Origin: Euclidia mi
Lineage: Eukaryota; Arthropoda; Insecta; Lepidoptera; Erebidae
Length of the DNA stretch: 64,000 nucleotides
NCBI GenBank assembly: GCA_944739405.2
Contig: OX123196.2
Span: 54,722,196-54,786,195, forward strand
Direction of reading: 5' to 3'
Positions 33,944 to 45,007 of the stretch are shown piece by piece. The notes under the pieces are model-generated. The model had not been told where the DNA came from. It saw only the letters and a list, made by a program, of their open reading frames with translations, and did not search any database. The position numbers were made by a program, and so were the translations under genes. Positions within the stretch are counted from its first letter, which is position 1, and each line of letters starts with the position of its first letter.

Positions 33944-34610
33944 TTTTTTTGACTACGGTGGAAACTCTCCTTATGAGTGATCTCAACTCGACGCCAACCC
34001 GGCCAGAGTGTGATCGACCGGGCTTGGGATTGACGGAGGAGGTGTGTGGAGGCTCTCCCCAGGCGTTCGCTCCCACTTAAACCACCGCGGTGTCCCTAAG
34101 GGTCCCTTGTAGTGGCGGGGTCACGCGATTCGCGGATAGCATACTTTTCCGTGACTCCGCCCAGGACTGGCCCGCCGTTGGTGTAGGCAGGCCCCGCCTC
34201 GTTATGCTACTTGGGAGGCGCTGCGGACGGGGAGCAACCCCAGCGCTCGCCGTCCGTAAGCAACAAAACGGCCGCAGAGGATAGGGAGGACGGCAACCTG
34301 ACAACACCGCATCTCCTCTTCATCTGCAGCCCCACCGCAACGCATCTAATGGTGCGCCCCCATTTGGTCACGGAAGATAGGGCGCGCGGCAACGCAACAC
34401 CGACACGCCTCTCGTCCGGCGACCGCACCCGACTGCGAGGGACAGACAGAACTGACCCTCCCACACGCACCTTGGAACGCATCCTACGCAGGCCGCACCC
34501 AAGCCCACGTGGAGCGTCAACTCCCGGGATCCCGCTTAGTTTCACCGTGGGTGTCCAAACCACGGTTACTAAGCCCCCCCACCACGACAAGGTGGAGATC
34601 CCACGGGGGG
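33944..34610 (-). mobile_element. GC-rich poly(A) retroposon with 15-bp target duplication
   Basis: ATCAATATTTGTACT occurs at 33929-33943 and 34611-34625. The unit starts on the plus strand with a T run, so it is a minus-strand copy with a poly(A) tail. Its G+C content is far above its surroundings. A 127-residue minus-strand frame (34207-34590) has no recognisable domain, although a further stretch with HNEAGPAYTNGGPVLGG reads downstream. It is most likely the 5'-truncated 3' end of a LINE (R1-like elements have poly(A) tails) or a long SINE. Confidence 0.8.
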
Positions 34611-34625
34611 ATCAATATTTGTACT

Positions 34626-35276
34626 CTGCGGTTTCCTTTTCTTAAAAGAATTTGCTGCTCAGTCCTTTTAAGAATCATAACTTAATTATAAGCCACTTGA
34701 AATTATTTTACATTTACATTCGCAGGTGATCATGATTCGTCTGATGGAGTTGGTATTACCTTGTAATGCCTGTAGGTGTAGGTAATAACACGAATGTAAA
34801 ATTAGCGTATAAAAATGATATAAAACAATAAGTAATCCTAAAAAGTAGTATCGTCATGTCCGTAAGTATCATAATACGTCCGCTCTAATATTTAAGGAAA
34901 AGATTTTCAAGTAAAGTTTCTACTTTGTAAAGGAAGGAAAAACAATATTGAAGCTACGACGTAACCCAACAGCATGTCATACCACAATGACGTAATTGGC
35001 TCAGTGATGGCGCCCGCCAGATGGCATAAGGGAAACGAAATTAATTTTTACCAGACTTTTCTTGTGTAAAAGTGGTTTTACCTTGAAGTTCCACTGCAAT
35101 TTAGTTGTGAACGGCATCTTGGTCTAATTTTAAGTGACTCTAGCTAAGTTCTGGCTTAGCTGATCTGTGTGACATCCGTGTCGTGGCATCAATTCTTACG
35201 CAAGATGAGCCTTCGAGCTATGAGAACGATTATTCGTTCTATGTCTGAGACTCGGAGTGTTATTTATCATTAATAT
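34626..35276. other. No gene recognised
   Basis: Only short repeats, such as an inverted TTACATTCG/CGAATGTAA pair at about 34718 and 34792. Confidence 0.45.
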
Positions 35277-35400
35277 CATCTTCTTAGCGTTATTTCAGTT
35301 TCAACCTGGGGTCCGCTTACTAGTCTAACCGGATTTGACTGAATAGGTATTAGCTTTTCCACAGAGCTACTGCCTATCTGACCTCCGCAACCCGAGAGGA
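35277..35400 (-). mobile_element. LINE/SINE 3' tail, inverted copy
   Basis: The reverse complement has AAAAGCTAATACC, TTAGACTAGTAAGCGGACCC and AACGCTAAGAAGATGAT, matching 32110-32275. Confidence 0.65.
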
Positions 35401-35478
35401 TAGCGATATTCCATTAAATCTATTTTCGTATGTTATTTTAGGAAAAAGATACTTTACAAACATCATTTAATAACTAAT

Positions 35479-35735
35479 ATTTTTTTTTCCCACATTCACA
35501 CAACACCATCTAGTTCCAAACTAAGCAGAAGCTTGTACTATGGGTACTAGATAATGGATAAACATACATATATATATACTTTTTCTTGTAAATACATACA
35601 TATTATACATAGAAACACCCAGACCAAGACAAACATCCATGTTCATGCACACAAATGTTTGACTTGAGCGGGAATCGAACCCGCGACCTTCGGCGTAGCA
35701 GTCGCTTACACTCCCGCGGCGCCAACCGGTCGTCA
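35479..35735 (-). mobile_element. tRNA-derived SINE
   Basis: On the minus strand the head reads CCGGTTGGCGCCGCGGGAG and then the B box GGTTCGATTCC within GCGGGTTCGATTCCCGC (about 35669-35685). A body with GGTCTGGGTGTTTCTATGTA and ATCTAGTACCCATAGTACAA and a short A run follow. This is the arrangement of a widespread lepidopteran SINE. It is not a functional tRNA gene because no cloverleaf with matching acceptor stem can be drawn. Confidence 0.85.
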
Positions 35736-36048
35736 AATTAAAAATCATTATAAGACCGTTTTGGAGCGTAACAAAAGGGGTTCGAACGATACCTTATTTT
35801 AGTTCTCGTTTTAACAATTAAATTGTTCTATGAATAGGTACAGCTCAATCACAAAGGTTTCGTTCTTTAATTTATTAAAAGGTACTAAGTTAACAACGAA
35901 AATACATTCAACTCTCATTTTCAAAGTACCAAATTATTACACGCTCTTGATAATTAAGAGTAATTTCCTCAAATATTATTTAGAAAATCCTTTAGTAACG
36001 GTAATTACTAAATGCGAATATCTGGTTAAGACCTTGAGAAGCAGTTGA

Positions 36049-36142
36049 ATGCGGGCGGCTCAAGGTATCGGTCGGTCAGGGTAGAGAACCTTGCTGGAGG
36101 CCTATGTCTAGCAGTTGACGGACGTCTCTAGGCTGACATGAT
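36049..36142 (+). mobile_element. 5'-truncated RTE-type LINE tail
   Basis: GAATGCGGGCGGCTCA, GGAGGCCTATGTCTAGCAG and GGCTGACATGATGAT match the RTE 3' end. Confidence 0.85.
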
Positions 36143-36484
36143 GATTAACTTTAATTATTATAATCAATTTTAAAATCATTTCTAGCCGGTCTAAATCATC
36201 TAACATGATAAACAGGTTTCTGACGGGTTTAGTACTAGGATCTACCCAGGATAGGTCATGATGCCTGGTAGACCGCGACAGTTTACAAACTTTTATGTAT
36301 ATCCCTCGCGTGTGAACCTTCTATGAGCTTGCTTCAGGATCTTCAATCGTTACTTGTCTTAGTAGTTCCTTACATTGTAGACCTCTAGATGCAGCCAATG
36401 TTCGTGATTTTTTCATTGTCTAGCGATGACATTAGAAGTATGAAACTATCGCTAGATCCAACGTTACGGTATGTTTTTACTTTA
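36143..36484. other. No feature recognised
   Basis: AT-rich, no coding signal. Confidence 0.5.
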
Positions 36485-36692
36485 TCTTAATATATAAAAT
36501 CCTTGCGTTACTGACTGACTGACAGACACGCTACAGCCGACACTATTGGGCGCAGGAAGCATGAAATTTGGCATGTATGTTCCTTGGGGACCGTAGGGGT
36601 GCACTAAGAAGGGATTTTCCGAAATTCCCACAGGATCGGCCAAAACGGGTAAACTTAAAAAAAATGCAGGCGTAGCTGCTGGCGTCCTCTAG
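36485..36692 (+). mobile_element. Non-autonomous Helitron-type repeat, copy 3
   Basis: Starts TCTTAATATATAAAATCC after an A and ends CTAG before a T (36693). 208 bp, collinear with 21301-21507 and 51587-51792. Confidence 0.85.
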
Positions 36693-37224
36693 TCTAATAA
36701 TATTTACAAAAATTAATATTTTACTAATAAATAATATTGACGGCTGCATTCATTATTTTGATTATAACATGATTTTAGAAAACTCTCGCTAAAGGCTACA
36801 ATATATAAAGCTATTTAGAAGAACGCTAATAATGCAATAACGCTTCAGGCTTATTTATCCACGAACTTTTAAAAGTAAACAACATCCTTAATAAAATGAT
36901 CGCTCTCTTCGTGTTTTTCTTTCATCCCGCCTTTCATACTAGCGAGGAACCTTTTTAGGCCTTCGAAGAGTTTTCCACATCCAGGCATTTCATTTATCTT
37001 CATGGTCGAAAGTCTCAAATACTTATTAGTAGCGTTAGCCGACGGTTCCAGCCGTAATTTGTTATATCACGGCCGTAAAATGTAACGTGCTATTAATGCT
37101 GTAATAAAATGTGTATCAAAGATTATATTGTATGCGATATAATAAATTATTTGGATTGTTCTTTTATTTTTTGAAAATACAAATAACTATGTTAAGTAAT
37201 TATGATTTTGTCTTCAGCAAATTC

Positions 37225-37290
37225 CTTGGACACTAAGAAGGGATTTCCAGAAATTCCCCAGGGATCCTCTTAGATTCTTCTAGTCTTAGA
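37225..37290 (+). mobile_element. Fragment of the Helitron-type repeat
   Basis: CACTAAGAAGGGATTTCC and GAAATTCCCCAGGGATC match the middle of the family; CTAG occurs shortly after. Confidence 0.6.
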
Positions 37291-37344
37291 TAGACAAAAA
37301 CACAAAAAATATTGAGAACCTTAGAATTTTTTTTAAATTATCGT

Positions 37345-37460
37345 CTCAAGCCTGTATTCCCGAAGGGGTAGACAGAGGTGTAAATATTACATCCACATTT
37401 CGCCATGAATTTTCAGGTCCCACGGAATAGGGGGCGAGCCTATTGCCGTTACCGGGCACA
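37345..37460 (-). mobile_element. SINE-like repeat, 3' part, inverted
   Basis: CAAGCCTGTATTCCCGAAGG, AGACAGAGGTGT and GGGCGAGCCTATTGCCG are the reverse complement of the repeat at 42060-42245. Confidence 0.75.
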
Positions 37461-37839
37461 TTACCAGACTCCGGGAGAACCTTAGAAATATATTACAAAA
37501 GCTTATAATTACATAATATTCTAAAGTTTCATCGAAAGTTGTGTAGTATTTTTTGCGTCAAAGAATAGCAAACATCTAACTCACAAATAGAAGTAAGATC
37601 AAGTAGTACTATATCAAGCATATGAATATGTTGGTATCAAACGTAAGTGATCACATTCTTACGACACATTCGCACGTCGCAGTAACAACCCTTTCTTGTG
37701 AACGATATCCATCAGAGCGTATGATGGATGACGTCGCACGTCCCACCCACCAACGATAACATTGTACCAGACTTTTATTAACTCGCTCACATTTTCATAG
37801 CTACTGTTTGCATTCTATTTATGTATGTATTTTTGGAGT
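37461..37839. other. No feature recognised
   Basis: AT-rich, no coding signal. Confidence 0.5.
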
Positions 37840-38160
37840 CTTTAGCGGTTTAATGTGTAGAGCCTTGCTGATTTCAGCATGAATGGGCCGGCTCGATCGG
37901 GGAAGTACTACCCTCTCACAGAAAATCGACGTAAAGTAACAGTACCTAAACTGTTGCGTTTCGTTTGGTGAGTGAGAGTGCCGGAGGCCCTATCCCCTAT
38001 TCCTTCTCCCTCATCCCTCTCCTCATCCTATCCCTTTTCCCAACCTCTAGGGCCGGCAACGCACTTGTGACTCCTATGGTGTTGCCTGTGTCCATGGGCG
38101 GTGGTAATTGCTTACCATCAGGCAATCCGTCTGCTCGTTTGCCGCCTAGTAACATAAAAA
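37840..38160 (+). mobile_element. Lepidopteran retroposon with pyrimidine-rich middle
   Basis: It has GATTTCAGCATGAATGGGCC, GTTTCGTTTGGTGAGTGAGA, a pyrimidine-rich tract, CGGCAACGCACTTGTGACTC and CATCAGGCAATCCGTCTGC, then a short A run. A truncated inverted copy lies at 55075-55290. Confidence 0.8.
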
Positions 38161-38197
38161 AATGTATTTAAATTTTCCTTTAATATGTATAGAAACA

Positions 38198-38290
38198 ACA
38201 GCGATAGCCTAGTGGAGAGCCTAACCCACTGCTACCCAGAGAGTTCCGAGTTCAAACCACCGTTGACTATTTGGGGTCAGCAGGTTTTTA
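38198..38290 (+). mobile_element. tRNA-headed SINE fragment
   Basis: An A box-like TAGCCTAGTGG and a B box-like GAGTTCAAACC are related to the head at 21813. The 3' part is missing. Confidence 0.65.
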
Positions 38291-38299
38291 AATTACATT

Positions 38300-38889
38300 A
38301 TGTTGAGTGTGGTGACCTGTGGCCTGTGCGTGACAGAGTAGTTGTAGTTTTATTTAATAGGACATTTAAAATTAAATACAACAAACAGAATTAACAGTCG
38401 TCATGACAAGCGTTAGCTGATTTGGTCGAGGAATCACAGGGCTGGAAATACTTTTACAACATTATAATTAAATAGCTCTCTTTTCAGTATTACAACGAAT
38501 GCATCTAGTTAATCTTCTCCCTGATAAAAATATCATTTGATTTAAAGGCTGACTGCTGATCTAAACGAACTATTAGATAAATTTCGACATACATTTAAAT
38601 AAGCCAGTGTAACTAATATCAACCAAGCCGTGCTACAAAAAAAATCACCATTAGAAGGAAAACTGAGTCCATTCAAGAAAATATATTAATAAAATATTCT
38701 AAATTGAGTGAAATTGCTCTCAGGCACGTCTATTTTCAATATTTCAGTAACAAATTTCTAAAGGTGAAGCTGAAGAAAATATAAACTAGTCAGGTTGTCT
38801 ATACAATATACTTAAATGTAATGTCAAATGTGTTTCTTGTTCAAGCATAATAATATTTTATTTATCAATCACTCTACTCTTATGTAAAA
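38300..38889. other. No feature recognised
   Basis: AT-rich, no coding signal. Confidence 0.5.
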
Positions 38890-39005
38890 GCATCTCATCG
38901 TCAGCTTTACGCAGTCCACTGCTGAACAGCCTCTCCAAATTGGCGTCACAATATTGTTATGGGAGGATTTCGTCTACTGTACCACGCTAGCCACACGGTT
39001 ATAAG
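38890..39005 (-). mobile_element. LINE/SINE 3' tail, inverted
   Basis: Plus-strand CATCTCATCGTCAGC, CAGTCCACTGCTGAACAG and CTGTACCACGCTAGCC are the reverse complement of the CCAGCAGTGGACTG tail family. Confidence 0.65.
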
Positions 39006-39033
39006 GTTCGATGTCTTGTGCCCCCTCTCTCCG

Positions 39034-39484
39034 CAAAGATACTATTTGTTTTGTGCATTTTCCATAGACGCCCTTTTCGACATCAACAGAATGAAATGGA
39101 GTGGCATCACTCATTATTATCATCAGCCCTGTATATATACTGTCCCACTGCTGGACACGGGCCTCTTCTCTCTAATAGAAGGGTAAGGCTATAGTCCACC
39201 TCGCTGGCCAAGTGCGGGTTAACAGACTTCACATGTCTTTCGATTCTAGAACATTATGGAGAACTCTCAGACATGCAGGTTTCTTCGCGATGTATTCCTT
39301 CACCGATAAGCAAGCGATAATTAACAATTTAATACGCACTTAACTTCGAAAAGTCATTGGTGCGTGCCGTAGATTCGAACACGAGACCCTCTGCGTAGCA
39401 GTCTGTTGGTCTCTCCAATCCGCTATCGCTGCTTTTATTTAAAGATACTTTTTGTTTTGTGTATTTTCCATAGATGCCTCTTTC
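39034..39484. repeat. Direct repeats flanking a SINE
   Basis: About 45 bp at 39034-39078 and again at 39440-39484 share AAAGATACT, TTTGTTTTGTG, ATTTTCCATAGA and TTTCG with a few substitutions. The SINE at 39106-39436 lies between them. Far longer than a normal SINE target duplication. Confidence 0.75.
39106..39436 (-). mobile_element. Full-length tRNA-headed SINE
   Basis: Minus-strand order: A box-like GCGATAGCGGATTGG, B box-like GTGTTCGAATC, TTTTCGAAGTTAAGTGCG, CTGCATGTCTGAGAGTTCTC, CCGCACTTGGCCAGCGAGG, GTGTCCAGCAGTGGGACAG, GGGCTGATGATAAT. It is the reference used to define the MITE insertion in the copy at 21813-22602. Confidence 0.85.
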
Positions 39485-39924
39485 GTGGGTGGCATCACAA
39501 TGTATTCATAATTCGTCATCACACCGACAAAAGATCGAAAATGTATGCAATGACTTTGGACATGATTTAATCATTTGATTTGATTGGATGACTTTTTGAA
39601 TAGAACATCTCTTGTCTGATGAAAACAACTTACGCATATGTATTTACTTATCCCGTTAACGTAACAATATCAAAAAGTAAACAGGTAACTAAAGGCAAGA
39701 ATTCACCGGCGTTTTTGACATTAGAATTTTCATAGTTACTTCAAATTTAACCAAAAATACTTCGTAGCAATACGTATTCGAGTTCAAAAGCTAACCATTT
39801 ATTTTATGTATAAAGACGTGTTATGCTTGTGCCTCGATATGAGATCTCTTTTAAAGACAACTGCTACTCTAGCTAATAATCCTATATCGCGTGCGACTAT
39901 ACAAACATACAATCAACGCCAACG
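39485..39924. other. No feature recognised
   Basis: AT-rich, no coding signal. Confidence 0.5.
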
Positions 39925-40035
39925 TACACAATGAAAATCAAGACTCGAAACAACAATTATGGATTACACAAAGAGGTCATCGAATGGGGATCAAATCCAC
40001 GATACTCGGCGCAGTGTCAAGTCGCGAGGCGTTAT
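39925..40035 (-). mobile_element. Decayed tRNA-derived SINE
   Basis: AATTATGGATTACACAAAGA followed by GGGGATCAAATCCACGATAC resembles the body and inverted B-box region of a common lepidopteran SINE. Strongly diverged. Confidence 0.5.
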
Positions 40036-40856
40036 GGAGATTCCTCAGTAGGTGTACCACCACATTACTAATATATAAAAAAAGACATATACAAAATTTC
40101 AAAGTGTCTCTGTAAGTTTAGCAGTATCAGTGTGCCTGCTAAATGGCTGAGTATTTCTTAATATGTAGTAGAGATCTACTGAGAAATATACGAGACATTG
40201 TTAAAGAATGTGCTCACTCTAGATTAAAACTCTCAATGGGCTCTCAACAAGACCCATATCGCCGTGTACTCCTGCGAAATAAACTGAATTCACTCACCAC
40301 TTTATATTAGTAAAATACACGTGAAAGAGAAGACCTACCAAAACAGTGTATCCCTACCCTAAGTCGCAATCTTTTGCACCCAAATTCATATGTAGTACAG
40401 CGAACCGTCCGCAACACTTTGATGTAAAACTCTAGGTTTAGCGTTAATTTAACTTTCCGTAAACAAGTTCGCTTGCGAGATAACTTTTTCAAGTCGCAAA
40501 AAACTGAATTATGAATTTTATTCTTTATTTAGGTCAGCTACAGAGGAATTATTTCCGTTAACTGGTTTGTGCAAAAGTTTACTGTGTGTAGTATGGAAGT
40601 GATTGATGAGATTTGTGCAGAATTATTTGTTCTTTTTGTAGTTGGATTATAGGGTGTGTTGTTGCAAGTTTGGAATTATTATCGGAATGTGTTTTCAAAA
40701 GATATGTGCTTTTGGACTGTTATAAGTTTGCAGTTATTACTTGTACAATTTGCATCGTTCATCTTCAACGCTGTGACCCAACATATACACAAATAGATGC
40801 ACAAAAACGTCACCTTCATCTGATAAGACGTTAGGCAAACAAAAATATAATTGCAA
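40036..40856. other. No gene supported
   Basis: A hydrophobic-looking frame from 40593 (YYRNVFSKDMCFWTV) contains a stop and has no recognisable motif. Nothing else was found. Confidence 0.4.
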
Positions 40857-41062
40857 AATCTCTTCTATACTTTACACTCTCTCTTTCAATTATCTTTCCG
40901 CCTTTCTTCTCTCTGTCGACCCTTTTCTTTCAACTTCTGTCTTTCTTATTTCCTTCGTCCGCCCTTTCTACCGCGCTTTCCCTCTCTTTCTCGCTCTCCT
41001 CCGTATCTCTCTTGCTTTATCGCTCTTCCTTCCACCCTCTCTCTCATTTACTCTTCTTCGAC
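40857..41062 (+). repeat. ~200-bp polypyrimidine tract
   Basis: Almost entirely C and T on this strand, rich in CTCTC, TTTCT and CCCTTT words, without a simple repeat unit. Such strand asymmetry can form triplex (H-DNA) structures. Confidence 0.85.
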
Positions 41063-42059
41063 AATTGTGCCATTTAATACGCCCAAAAACCAAGGTTGTA
41101 CTAAAATAAACGCATGATGAAGTGTGTATACACTTGTATACCTAAATTAGTTACCTAACAACCTCGTACTTTATCTATTGAGTCTTTTGCGTATTAATTA
41201 ATATTAATTTCGGTCTTGAAGTTCCTTTGATACAAAGTGTCGGGTCTCATTCATCCTATCGACTATTAAGTTGTATTCATCCCTTAACTTAGGGTCATCT
41301 GTTAGACAGCATTATGGAATGTTTCGTTCCGAATTAATTGGGAAGGGTTGATTTGCCGTCGAAACACAATTTACTAGTAAAATTAATTATTGTCTGTTTA
41401 AAGTGATGGGTCAGAGAAGTTTGCTATGCAGTTTATCAATAGCTTTATGTTGTTTAAAGATGTCTCTCATATTAAAACATTAAGTTACAGTTCTGATGAG
41501 ATCTATATCTCCCGGTTCTGATAGTCTTTGTTATAGGTCTGGTAGTTGATATTTTGTTGAATAATGGAATACTATTACTGTATGCGTAGAACTCCATTTG
41601 TCTCACGAGTCTGAAGATGCTCCTTGACTTGGTTTATTAGTTTTATTCTATATTCGTCGTATTTTTTATGTCTATGAAACTATGTTTGGTATCTCGTAGG
41701 GTATCTTTTAAATTCGTAATTGATATGTCTGAATTGATATTACTCTTTGACACAGACAAGAACTCTTTTCAAAATATTATAATATAGAATGAGGTTTAAG
41801 TGTTTAGTCTTTCGCGACTTATAGGTGTGTGTATTTGTATCTGTTAATAGGTAAGGCGTATACAATATAATATTGCCAAAGCGGTCAGAAAGATATATCT
41901 AAACTTTCTTAATACAGTAAGAGGCATATTTTCGACCCGATGTTTCATCAAGTTTACATCAGCAACAGCCTAAGAACGACTGCTAATAAGTATCTACGCG
42001 ATTAATATTCATTAGAAATTAAATCCTTTAATGAATCCACCAAGAACTTAGGGTCCCAA
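41063..42059. other. No feature recognised
   Basis: AT-rich, no coding signal. Confidence 0.5.
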
Positions 42060-42245
42060 GCCAACCTCACCCGCAAGTGGTGTACCTGCCGATCAACGGA
42101 CGAGGCTCTGGCAAACAAAATATCCCGATAAGCGGCAATAGGCTCGCCACCTATTACGTGGGATCAAAACACTGGCGAAAAGTGGGCGTTTAATATGCCT
42201 CTGCCTACCCCTTCGGGGAAACAGGCGTGAGTCTATGTATGTATG
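42060..42245 (+). mobile_element. SINE-like repeat with (ATGT)n tail, best-preserved copy
   Basis: GATCAACGGACGAGGCTCTG, CGGCAATAGGCTCGCCACC, GTGGGATCAAAACACTGGCG, TGCCTACCCCTTCGGGGAAA then CTATGTATGTATGTATGTAT. The end is the same as that of the LINE at 17462-20490. Confidence 0.85.
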
Positions 42246-42808
42246 TATGTATGAATATGGAAGTAACTACACCGAATATAAATATTCTTTAACGAGCACT
42301 CAAACGAGGAGGACTATTCATCTTACAAGTTGCCACTTCATAAATATCCCACACTCATAACGGTACAATAACTTTATTTTCAAACAAAATTTCGTAAGGG
42401 GCGTATATTTTCTCTTTATTTAATGTTCATATATCATTCAGTTCTTATTTACTTTGGTAAATGTCTACTATAATAACTTTCCCCCAACAGCTTGACTCAA
42501 GATCGATCGCCGAAAGAAAAACAAATTTGTTGAAAATAGCCAATAGAATCTACACTTTATTGCGTTTATTATAAGGTGTATGTTGCCAAGTTCTTGTTTG
42601 GTTAAGTCATGCAGTACCTGTCTAACTAAATTCGCCAAGAAATTTGCAAGCTAGATAAGTTGAAAAGTTCTGAGGTAAGCATCGTCGGTAGCTATGTCGT
42701 CAATTAATATGGAAGTTAGTCCAGTTTTTTTGGTAAAAACTTTGCGGAGTCCACAGGATACGAAATTATTATTGCGATTACGAGGTCATGTTTGCAATAT
42801 GGGTTATA
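42246..42808. other. No feature recognised
   Basis: AT-rich, no coding signal. Confidence 0.5.
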
Positions 42809-43150
42809 TCTATACATATTATAAAATGAAGTCCCCGCCACGTTCTGTTTGTCTGTATGAACGTGATAAACTCAAAAGCTACCGAATGGATTTTTGTACG
42901 GTTTTAACCAATAGATCTAAGTCTGATTTGTGAGGTTAGTTTACGCATTCGTATCAGCACATAAGTTAATACAAACAGAGAATTTGTATGTAATAATAGT
43001 CCTCTGCTTACCCCTTTTGTAAATATACATGTACATTGTACACGCAAATATATTTTATACTATACAAAGTTACGCCATCAAACGATTCGTAGGAAAACTT
43101 CATTAAAATCGGGCCAGTAGTTTCGGAGTTTATCACTTCTGTCGGATGGA
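42809..43150 (+). mobile_element. Helitron-like repeat, second family
   Basis: Begins TCTATACATATTATAAAATG after an A and contains GTTCTGTTTGTCTGTATGAA, AAACTCAAAAGCTACCGAA and GGGCCAGTAGTTTCGGAG, a common lepidopteran Helitron-like sequence. A CTAG end was not found. Confidence 0.6.
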
Positions 43151-43419
43151 AAATGGTGAAAATTAGTTTACACCTACCGACGTTTGTTAGGGTCTATCCC
43201 AATAAACCATTTTATGAAGGCATTGCCTCGAAGTTGTAGCGGAATAGTGAAAATAGAGGTGCTATTACAAGGCTATATTTCAGAGGTTGAGTAGGCTTGT
43301 CTCGAAAATGTTCGATGGGACTCATAAGACGGCCTATATTTCGTTGATTTGCTGTATGATATTGGTAAACGTTTGTAACAAAAATGAAGGCAGTAGCCAC
43401 ATTTTGATGCAGAGTAGAT

Positions 43420-43640
43420 TTTTAGGTGTAACGGCTTTTTGGGGTGATATATACAGCAATTAAGGTGAAATATTTAAAAGGGCGAGCGGACGATGCCCGA
43501 TGCAGTGGTTCAATGGATGAGTTACAAACTGTAGGGCTCATTTAGTCCCGATAGTCAATTAGTTTGTAACCAGCTGTCCATGTATGTTCATAAGCGTCAC
43601 ATTGTGACCCAAATGAATAAAGGATTTTAACTTTGACTTT
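43420..43640 (+). mobile_element. 5'-truncated LINE 3' end (CR1-like tail)
   Basis: Ends CAAATGAATAAAGGATTTTA then ACTTTGACTTTGATG, a short tandem (TTTGAC)-type terminus preceded by AATAAA, as in CR1-group LINEs. Confidence 0.5.
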
Positions 43641-45007
43641 GATGTCCTAGGGTAAATTCTGCTTTTGCACAAATAAATTAGTGACGCAAAAATCCCGAGC
43701 TGTTCTCACAGGACCAATTTATTTTCTCATTGCGCGATACCTCGGCTTGTGTAACTCGCAATGAACATTTAGAAAGACAAACAAATACTAAAAATGTTTG
43801 ATTCATTAATATTATGATTCAAATTGCAATAAATTAAAATAAATGCATAAAAGAAGAATACAACCATAAGTTGGAATCCATTATAAACGAACGAGTGGTT
43901 TTCTTTGGAAAGTAAATAAAGTTACCCTCAAGAAGAAATAGGAAAATATTTAATCTTTGTCCACTGCAAATGACCCGTGACTCGTAATTTTCTTCCAACA
44001 AATTGATTAATTTCTATCTCAAAATATAGATAAATTATTTATTTTTAAAAGGTGAACAATAAAGTAAGGAAGTAATAGAGACCACATTAAAATAGCAACC
44101 TTACCCAATATATTTACTTAACTCTGACTTATGACTTTTCTCATGTAAGAGAAAGATAAATATACAAATGTCATTTCGAATTTCCGAAATTGTCGTAAAT
44201 TTTAACTAGACTAGTTATGTGCTTACTCAGAATGAATTTCGATAAAATATCGATAATGTTTTGCAATAAATCCTCAGATTAGGTTTACTCAGAATTAATA
44301 TCAATTGAATGTTGATAAATCCTCAGATAAAGTAAAATATGTGAATAAATCCAGCTTATATTTATACACTAGTAAATAAGTAACGATAAAAAATATATTT
44401 TTAAATTACCTTTTTAAGGTGAATAAAGCAATTGATATTCATAATATCACTAATAATCACTACCTATATGCAATGATAGGGTAAATGACGAGATCATTAC
44501 CACGTAATGGTTTTCGAATACAAAACCACGTTACGTATTTCAGACTTTTGGAAGTTATATGCTTATTATTTAGAAAAATATCACGATCGTCAAGTGTTTG
44601 TCTAAAATCTTCCAAACTAAATTAGGCCTTCTCAAATTGAAGGGAGGCACGAGCCCAGTATGCTCAGTTTCATAATTATATTAAATCACCAATCGAAAGC
44701 AGGCTGCAGTAATAAGTGAGTTAACTAATAGATTAGAAATAAAATTTAACTTCAGGGTCAATTTTAAATAAAATATTTCACTCATAATGAATCACATTTA
44801 TTTAAGGTTAAATAGAAAAAGTCACTGACAGTGTCAATAGCTTAGTTAGAAAAAAAAACTCAAATGTTTACAAAATCATATTATATAATTATACAGGTCA
44901 AATTAACGCCCTTATAGATACGCCTAGGTCTTAAATAAGTGAGAAATAAAATAATTTAAAAGAATTAAACCAGGAGCCCGCATGATGAGTAAGAAAGAAA
45001 ATAAAAT
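43641..45007. other. No feature recognised
   Basis: Very AT-rich; no gene or element recognised. Confidence 0.5.

Noticed and set aside
34207..34645. Overlapping 127- and 144-residue frames on opposite strands
   Set aside because: Both arise from high G+C inside a retroposon; neither shows a recognisable motif.
35660..35735. Possible tRNA gene on the minus strand
   Set aside because: The B box is good but the sequence continues into a SINE body and has no pairing acceptor stem.
40593..40834. Hydrophobic frame resembling a chemoreceptor fragment
   Set aside because: It contains a stop, lacks family motifs and has no splice context; the similarity is only in composition.
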